NCBI RefSeq assembly: GCF_030253575.1
Contig: NC_080557.1
Location: forward strand, 15,910,001 to 15,974,000
DNA: 64,000 bases
Direction: 5' to 3'
From: Rhododendron vialii
Taxonomy: Eukaryota; Streptophyta; Magnoliopsida; Ericales; Ericaceae
Positions 56,556 through 64,000 of this stretch are shown here, piece after piece; within the stretch, counting starts at the first letter, position 1; each line of letters opens with the position of its first letter. The notes beneath the pieces are model-generated. The model ran no database searches and was not told the origin of the DNA. It worked only from the letters and a program-made list of their open reading frames with translations. Both the position numbers and the translations under genes were made by a program.

Positions 56556-59267
56556 ATGGACTCATGTGCGGAATTACAGGAAACTATTGCATTTATGGAG
56601 CTTGCAGTACAACAGGTAACGCACAGACATTTTGATAAGTGGGAAATTAGTGCCTATCTTTCAGAACTGATTTAGTTATCTCCAATTTTGCATTGCTTGT
56701 TAATTATATATTCATTAAGTATGGTACGTAAATGTTAGAAGACTCTTATGTTACTAGTGAACAAATCAAGATAAAAGATACATCCTTTTTTTTAATATGA
56801 CATTTATCAGCTTGTAGGTGTATATAGATAAAATTTTGGAGATACATCATTTAGACTAATGATTGTTCTTATTCTTCTGAAATTATATTGTTGCATAGCT
56901 CGTATTTACTAGAGCCTTGTCCCAAGTGTTAGCGTGAAAGGCTTGTCGCCTTGCAATTTCAAAGTACGCACATAAGCTGTTTGCTCCAAATGCCATCTTA
57001 ATTTTCATTACTGAGTGAGATTGTCTCCCTTTTTTGGTCCTCCTTTCACCCTATAACTTAAACAATCTAATTCATGTTGGCTTTTCTTCACTCGGTACGA
57101 TTTCCATGCTTCCATTATACTTTGATGGGTGAATTATATAATAGGTGGAGTAATCTAAATTGGGGTTAGAATTATATTTATGTCATTAGCTATGGAAGCT
57201 TGCACTTCATACGAAGACTGACATGTTCTTTGAATATTCACAGCTATCTCTTTTCATTAGAGTTTCATTGGTCATTTTGTACTTGCGCTTTGTGGTCAGG
57301 GATGTGCTGAACATGCATGCGCTATTAAGGGAACAGCTGAGTGCACTGAGAGCAATATCTTGCTCTGTTTGCATATCGACTCATAAGATTACATAGGATT
57401 AGTCATCCGCTGGGCTATAAAGTTCGGTATCATAAATTGTAGATGGTGCTCTTGTGAGAAAATAAGAGGAACCATAACTAGTCTTCTGTCTTTCACATAT
57501 TTTTCTTATAGAGTATCTCATTTATCGTTGGTGGCTATAATGCTTAGATTCTTTAACACCTATGGCTTTGATATAAGTTCTCATAAGTTGTACTTTGTTG
57601 AATACCATGTCCCATTAGTTTGCAATATAGGAAAATCAACCTAGGGTTTATGAAGCTTCGATTTCATATTAAGCAGTCATTAATGAGTGTGCTACGAGGG
57701 AAATGAGTGGTTGTCTGCCCATAAGAAATAAAGTACGTGGATGCAGCTTGCATGCGTGGGCATGCCAGGACCAACCTTGGTTCAAGTGGTGAATCTGATA
57801 TCTAACCGGGAAGATTATGAAGCTTCATGGAAAAAATTTACAAAGTTTTCAAGCCGAGTCGTGTGGCCCCTCGGTAAGGTCAAATTGGGCACCCACGTAT
57901 GGGCAAAGGGAGGGCTCATCCCTGGTGAACTCAGATAGGGATGGCTTCCCACAGATATAGGACAGGAGAAAGTGCAAGGGCTGAATGAATATGTGACAAA
58001 GTTGCACAACCACTGATCTATTGGAGTTTTTTTTTGGTACTCGCTTGTCGAGAGAGCGTGGAAGTGAAGCAAGAGAGAACAAAGACCGCATATAGGTGCT
58101 TGTGTGCATAACTTGTATAAGTACTTTCTCATTTATTCTGGACAGGGATGAAATGAGGGGGCTGCTTCCCCTTATCTTTTCAAACCCTCGTGTTATTGTA
58201 GGTACTCCTATACTATATAAGTTGGTATTATATGGGTTTGCCATCCCAAAAGAGTTCAGAAAATTAATGTCAAGGACCCCATATACGTTCGCCACTTTAG
58301 ATTAGAATCTTGCAACCGCCTATGGTTCTGGATTATAAAAAGAAAGGACATTGATGAATGGAAAGAGTCTGGAATACTAGAGGCACTCAAAAGATAAGGA
58401 TACTGGTACTAAGCTAATAACCAAGCTGTAGCCAAAATGTACTAGAATGGAATAACCAGAAATAACAGCGATTGAGTTTGTGTTAATTAAATGAAGAAGT
58501 TGAGTTTTTGATTGGAGAAGGGAGTCTACAAGGTGTCCATCTCGTATGATTATATGGCCTCCTTAGCTATCATGAACCCATGTTCTCATTACATCTCCCA
58601 CTTCCTCAACTGATTGGATTATATCTTTGTGCAATGTGTACCATTCTTTATAGCACCACAATTCCCAATTTGAAGACCCGCCTTCACCATTCATGTCTTC
58701 CCTTCGAACTGAGCTACCTTCAGCTACCATGTGGCCTACTATTTCATGTGTTCTTTGTATTTAAGATGTTCGTTAGGTAATCTTGTCACTACCTATAACC
58801 TTGCCTCATTGATTAATGCTCCATTTTGCATGTTTTCCATGTGTTCTACACCAGGACTGTCCACTGGTCATTACTACATGGTACTATGGTAGTGTCGTGT
58901 AGTATTCCACAACGTGATTACCCCGTGGCCTTCAGGCTCCATCAGAGCTTTGTGGGTGCACTCCAGGCTCTAGGCGAATAGGAGGCTCTCCTTAGGTCGC
59001 CTTCTGGAGTCTCAAGTTATGTCATACTCGCTTCATGGCCTGCTTAATTTGCAGAAAGGTCTGTCTAATTTCCTTAAACAAATTTGCTGTAAGGGTTGCT
59101 AAAATGTCAGGCTCGTGAGAAGGCTTAACATGGTGGAAGTGTTAGATTTCTTGGAGGGTTCCAACCTAAAACCAATTGGCAATAGGTGGAGTAACCTCTA
59201 GAATTTATTAACCAAGCTTGGGTGACTTAGAGGAGCGATGTGGGACAAGTCTAACACTCCCCCTCAC

Positions 59268-59298
<31 letters not shown>

Positions 59299-62200
59299 CC
59301 AGGAGCTGACTGACTGACTCGGGCGACAGAAATGACAGAGACTTTCCCACGCGAGGTGAGGCCACCCAAGACCTAGCTCTGATACCATGTTAGATTTCTT
59401 GGAGGGTTCCAACCTAAAACCAATTGGCAATAGGTGGAGTAACCTCTAGAATTTATTAACCAAGCTTGGGTGACTTAGAGGAGCGATGTGGGACAAGTCT
59501 AACAGGAAGGTCTGCTGTAATCTCCACAGCGAGAATTTGCTGTTAGGCCTGTCAAACTGGTTCAAGGCCTTTTTTTATTGTCTACTAGGCATACGCAATT
59601 TTCCACAAAGCCTGTTAATTTGGTTGCAAGGCCATGATCTGCAGTATATTAAGATTTAAGACTCCAAAAAAAAAAAAAATTCTCTCTAGTTCGCCCATGA
59701 TCTGCTGTATATTTATCTACTTGCATCTCTTTGCAGCTGGACCCTCATCACGCTTTTCATTTTGTACAAACAGTTGGTCAAGTATAGACAACTAGATTGG
59801 ATCTTCGTGTGAGCTTTAGCTCTTTTGGTGGGTAGTCAATCTTCAAGTGGAGCTTTAGTGATCACATGCTGCTATAGTTTGTTTGTCTTCGCCTTCGAAT
59901 GAGGCATTGCCTTCTAAGATCAAGTAGTGTTTAAAAGCATCATGCGTATTGTATCATCACGTGCTTTCTTTTCCTGTCTGGATTGTCAAAGTTTGTGATT
60001 GTGCCCTCTCATCTTGGTGGTGGTTTTTGTTTTCAACACTTTCTACCTTCTCTTTTGCCAGGCGAAGGTTGCCTTGGATAGCCTCGAAGTACCTGTGGGG
60101 TAAGCTTTTCAATGGTCCTGTTGAGAAATTGTTATCAAGCAATTTTACTTTTATTGTGCCTCCAGACTCATACATTGTTTGTAGTCTTTTTGTTTATAGG
60201 TTAATTTGAGTTGCTCCTGTTAAAAGTTTGGCACTCCTCTACCAAATTCTGTCAAACAAATTTCAATTATTGTGCAAGAAATTAGTTATTTCATTAGTTT
60301 TGAACCTACTTTCATATTAGATTACTAACCAACTTCGAAGATGAAGGCAATGTTCCAAATCAACATTAGGTTATTTGATTTGTCTCTGCTGTTTGTTGGA
60401 AAGATAGACAATTGAGCATTAGTTTTTGTCTGGTGAACAGCCTAGAGACCCGTGATTGGCGTATTAAATTTCTGCAGAAAGTGACAAAATAGCTGTTGAA
60501 TGATTGAAACATGATTTTCCCTTTTGATTCTCACTTAAATTTGGACCATGGAAGTACTACTGGGATTCCGTGTTAGTTTTTGCTCTTCCAGGTTGATGCG
60601 TGATTGGGGCTTGTAATGATACATGAACTGATCTTTTGCTTAGTTTTTGTTTGCTAGAAAATCTGGATGCCTTCTTCCCTGTTTTTCAAGGAAGGGTGAA
60701 ATAATGTCGCTTTCCCTGTTATGTGTGATTTTGTCCACATCATTGCAATATTCGGTCTTCCTTATAGAAAAGGCTTTTTGCTTCCTTCCGCATGTCTTAT
60801 CCCTTTTTTTCCTGTCATTTCTGTCATGTTCTTTTCTTTTTTTTTTGTTGATATTCAGAGTCGCCACTCGGGTTTCGCGGTATGTACTCAAGGAACCGAA
60901 CTTGTAGTGTTTGCTACGTTGTTTGATTTGAAAAAGGCTTGTAGACTGAACCATCGTCACCTTTGATATCTGAGGTTCGGGAGCCAGGCTACGAGTGGGG
61001 AAGGGTTTTATGGCACCCCTCTCGCCCAATCCGGAGATCGGTCTCTACTCGGGCATTTTGTAAAACATTTGCATTTTTCTCTCATTAATCTCTTTTTGGC
61101 CAATTAGGGTGGGGAACAGTTAAAGAGGATTAAAATTGTAACAAGTTGCATTTATGTGACAAAATGGTATGTATGCTCTTATTGAAACAAAAATAATAGA
61201 TTGAGAACAAGCACCTGTGAGCATTTTAGATAAACTGGAACACACTGATCTGGAATGATCTACGCAGGAAGAAACCTGTATGCAGTGGCCATGCCACTGC
61301 ATACAGAAGTGACCTGCGTACGTCACACCAAGACTGGCGTGCGCCGGTAGACCTAAACTCACAGCTTCTATTCTCAACCCTCTGAGTTCTGGAAAGGACC
61401 AGTGCACACCTAGGACAAACCACGCAATTTATATAACAGGATATATACAAATATAGATAGCAGGAATAGATCTAAGGAAATAAAATGAAAAGAGTACCCC
61501 ATAAACAATGTGGGGAAATAAATATAGGCCGAGGCCTGATGCCATGCAAGGGCCAACCACGGGGTTTGATCTCACTGCCGTACGCCAGTAAGTGAAAGCC
61601 GTACGCCAGTGACACCTTCTATCCAGTGCTTGGCTTCACATCTTCTGGGCTCTGGAACATGACCAGAAAGATCCCAGAGGCATTCCAAAGCAGATATAAA
61701 CAAATATTGGATACTACAACTACACGGTATTTAAAATACAGAAAGTTGTAAATTGGTTCTTGGCATGCAATAAGGTGATGAAAATAGAAAGCAAACAGAA
61801 AATAGCTGATCAGTGATCCACACGCCAGTGCTGCACATACAGCCATGACTGGCGTACGGCTTGATGTTACTGGCATGCGCCACTGATTGCTATACACGAT
61901 CGTTGAAACCTTGCCAGCTTTAGGGCTATGACTGGTATTGATTACCAGCCTTGACCCTGTCAGCCCCCCTCAGGGGTCAGGACAGATTACAGAATAAAAG
62001 GTGTTATATCTTTGGATTGAGTTTGATAGAATGTTTGAGCTTGAGCTTGAGCTTGAGGTTTGATGGATGGATGATGAGTGTTTGGGTGTGAAAGGTGTAT
62101 GGAATGACCTCTTTCTTACTCTTTCAATGGATGAAAGACGAGAGAGAGCAAGAGGCTAAAGAGAAGAAAGAAACTTGAGAGATCTTTATGAGTGTAACCC

Positions 62201-63377
62201 CTTGCATATAAATGCAAGGGGGTATTTATAGGCCAAAGGGGTGAGAGAAGGGGTGTGGTAACCATCTGAGATGGCTGGTTGAGTTAGAGAGGGAGCCTCC
62301 CAAGCATTAAATGCATGTGACTTGCATGAAAGGGGTTGTAGGAGAGGGGGGAACATCCGGTACATCCATAATCATCAGGAGACTATTTAGTGTACTAGGG
62401 TGGCCGCAAAAGTCTTGTGCACGTGGTTGAATAGTGACATTTGATTGGTTTTGACTGGCGTACGCCAACCCTATACCTGCGTGCGCCAGTGGCAACTGAG
62501 TCAACGGTCGATGACTGACACGTGGCAGTTTACCAGCGCACACCAGCACAGTACCAGTGTAAGCCAGTAGGGTTTTGCTGAAGCCATTTGGCTGTGGCTT
62601 GAAGGATCTGAAAAGGGATTTCGAAAGGGTTTGAATGAGGTTCGGAACGCTCAAAGCTCAAACATACCAACAATCTCGAGATGTCCTTGACCTTAATCAT
62701 CATTGGGGAATCAAAGACCGTAAGTAAATTAATCTGGACAGTCCAGAATAGGGTGTCTATAGTATGAGCATTTGCCAAGCTCCCTGTGTATGTATTTATT
62801 TTGCTTCAAAGCTGTCTAACTCTTGCTGATATGTTTGCAACTAAGTTTTTCCTCGGTTGCTTAAGGCTCCGAGACTACTGCTTAGGCATAAATCCTGTCC
62901 ACTGACAAGCGTAGTGCCATAGGATAATATCTTGCTTATTTTCCTTCGCAGCGAATGTTAATTGTCCACCAAGAATTTTACGCAACTTCAAGTTATGAGT
63001 TTCATATACCCTGTTGATGTTATTTTTTGAATTTTGTGACTATTCTACCATTAGAGATAAATATGTTACGGAGACTATTCTACCATTAGAGATAAATATG
63101 TTGCAGAAGCTATAGTAAACCCTGGAACCAACTGCAATTCATTGGAACAAGGCCTTGTTTTCTTAGTTTTATATATGAAATGTGCAACTTCATGAGAAGA
63201 TCGCTCAGGTTGTGTTTGTGAATGTTGGTATTATTGCATGATACGGTATTGTAACTGTGTATAGGTATTTTACTTCTCTCAACATCTTTTATTGATTTTG
63301 AATTGGGCAGCTGTGTGATTGTCGAGGATGGGGAGGTTATTGCTTCGGGAAGAAATCGGACAACAGAGACACGTAAT
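56556..63377 (+). CDS. TAD2: tRNA adenosine deaminase subunit TAD2/ADAT2, exons 1-3
   Basis: Three exons join without a frame break: 56556-56615 (MDSCAELQETIAFMELAVQQ), 60062-60099 (AKVALDSLEVPVG, phase 2 at the end) and 63311-63377 (completes that G, then CVIVEDGEVIASGRNRTTET and RN). All splice sites are GT-AG: CAG|GTAACG, CCAG|GCG, GG|GTAAGC, GCAG|CTG, AAT|GTATGC. The string EVPVGC-x-V-x-DG-x-VIASGRN-x-T-x-TRN is the N-terminal part of the deaminase fold in ADAT2. With its partner TAD3 it turns adenosine 34 of tRNA anticodons into inosine. The zinc-binding HAE and PCxxC motifs belong to exons beyond the right edge. The start at 56556 gives an N-terminus close to plant homologues. The frame is also open upstream to 56424, probably leader. 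Introns 1 and 2 (3446 and 3211 bp) are swollen by insertions. It looks functional as far as seen. Confidence 0.88.
56616..60061 (+). other. TAD2 intron 1
   Basis: Inferred from the exon joins. Apart from the TRIM element no coding sequence is recognised. A short open frame at 57741-57938 (NREDYEASWKKFTKFSSRVV) and the following stop-ridden sequence to 58310 might be an old gene or retroelement remnant. Its family is unknown. Confidence 0.75.
59135..59509 (-). mobile_element. TRIM retrotransposon with identical LTRs
   Basis: Two 117-bp terminal repeats (59140-59256 and 59388-59504) are identical base for base. On the minus strand each starts TGTTAGACTTGTCCCACATC and ends AATCTAACA. Directly after the first minus-strand LTR comes TGGTATCAGAGC (59376-59387), the primer-binding site for initiator methionine tRNA. 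Just before the other is the purine tract GAGGGGGAG. GGAAG flanks the element on both sides (59135-59139 and 59505-59509). The internal part is only 131 bp and codes for nothing, so it is a terminal-repeat retrotransposon in miniature that needs helper proteins. Identical LTRs mean a recent insertion. It lies in TAD2 intron 1, antisense to the gene. Confidence 0.95.
60100..63310 (+). other. TAD2 intron 2
   Basis: Inferred from exon joins. Most of it is the Tat/Ogre-like LTR sequence (about 60856-62762). The flanking parts are T-rich intron sequence. Confidence 0.75.
60856..62762 (-). mobile_element. Tat/Ogre-like LTR fragment
   Basis: On the minus strand it opens TATAGACACCCTATTCTGG, resembling the TGTAGACACC start of Ogre/Tat LTRs, and ends GCGAAACCCGAG followed by TGGCGACTCTG (60856-60866). 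That string is the first part of the arginine-tRNA primer site used by this group. Near that end are the phrases CCGAGTAGAGACCG and, on plus, GGTTCGGGAGCCAGGCTACG and GGTTTTATGGCACCCCTCTC, which recur in this lineage. A hairpin CCCCTTGCATATAAATGCAAGGGG (62199-62222) stands next to TATTTATAGG. No gag or pol remains. No matching 5-bp duplication was found, so solo LTR or truncated end are both possible. The family name is from memory and should be tested. Confidence 0.55.
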
Positions 63378-64000
63378 GTATGCTCATCTTCTTTTTTTCT
63401 CATTTCACCTCTCTTTATGTGGTTTATTCAGATTGTTTGTCCCCAGATCACAAAATGTTTTTTTGCATGCCTCTACCTCTGCCCACATGCTGGGGAAAGA
63501 AGAAAAGCCTGTTTGTTTAGTCCGGTCTATAAACTCTAACCATTGGATAATCACAGTCATGTATGAATGAAGTTAACATCTGGTCTTCTTGTGTGATATT
63601 AGTTATTTTACTGTAGTTCTTGACACCGTCACTGTATCCTAGTCTCCTCTTTATCCTTTGCTCTTTTTGTTCAGAGGGGTGCAAACTGCAAAATATTATC
63701 AAGTCTAGTTTAAGGAGAAGCTACCACATCAATAACTCCATTAGGAGCGGTAATTTATGCAATTGTGAATCTCCTGTTTCCTTCAATGTTTTAGTTCTAG
63801 AAAATGTTAGAAGGTCAAAATGCAACTTTAAGAAGTTGGGGTAGGGTGCTCAATAGTAAGGTAGATTTTGTGGATGTGTAATTATTTTAAGTTAAGTAAA
63901 TAAGTACGTAGTGTCGTAAGTCAAAAACACTTGTGCCCTCCATTCAAGCTTCACCATTATCTATCCGGCAGAATGTTCAAGAATGAGAGAAGTGATGATT
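63378..64000 (+). other. TAD2 intron 3, incomplete
   Basis: Begins with the GTATGC donor. The exon with the zinc-binding HAE motif was not found before the window ends. Confidence 0.6.

Overview
The window is nuclear DNA from a flowering plant, most likely a eudicot. Its genes match plant-specific families, its introns are long and AT-rich, and it is full of plant-type transposons: Helitrons, hAT, Mutator-like and Stowaway MITEs, a TRIM, tRNA-derived SINEs and LINE remnants. I see nothing bacterial or viral, no CRISPR array, no rRNA gene and no intact tRNA gene. The species cannot be named from the sequence alone.

Layout. 1-20.4 kb is a gene desert of repeats. It holds a 5.2-kb Helitron (6338-11534), SINE and LINE pieces and several MITEs. 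The only conserved-gene trace is a single exon of the proteasome subunit DSS1/SEM1 (minus, 16163-16253), which lacks an ATG and a visible second exon. 20.4-21.9 kb holds an intact intronless gene for a nucleolar ribosomal-L1-domain protein (minus) with telo-box-like motifs in its leader. 22-26.5 kb has a LINE-related insertion with clear target-site duplications, then a minus-strand Helitron (23906-25971) that carries three captured exons of the fatty-acid synthase gene KAS I, then a SINE.

27.5-42.8 kb is a decayed TRAF-like (MATH domain plus coiled coil) locus. One coiled-coil exon and its flanking intron have been amplified into direct copies and one inverted copy. A hAT element (35652-36521) and a LINE-related element (41494-42587) are inserted in different repeat copies, so the other copies act as natural empty sites. 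42864-43644 is a Mutator-like element with about 130-bp terminal inverted repeats and a perfect 9-bp target duplication.

48.4-50.2 kb (plus) is a homologue of the nuclear regulator CIA2 (CHLOROPLAST IMPORT APPARATUS 2). Its body is open, but its C-terminal CCT domain is destroyed by a frameshift and stop. 52.3-56 kb has two telomere-like degenerate arrays in opposite orientation, a foldback element and a Stowaway MITE. 56.5 kb to beyond the right end is the 5' half of the tRNA adenosine deaminase subunit TAD2/ADAT2. Its first three exons are intact. Intron 1 carries a TRIM retrotransposon with identical LTRs, and intron 2 a Tat/Ogre-like LTR full of near-palindromic CGTACG motifs.

The surviving genes (L1-domain protein, CIA2-like, TAD2) all serve ribosome, tRNA or plastid-protein production, but there is no sign that they form a cluster. 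They are ordinary separate plant genes in a transposon-rich background. I found no convincing new defence or enzymatic system. The most unusual points are the CCT-less CIA2 relative, the KAS I-carrying Helitron, the coiled-coil exon array with its inverted copy, and the palindrome-rich LTR.
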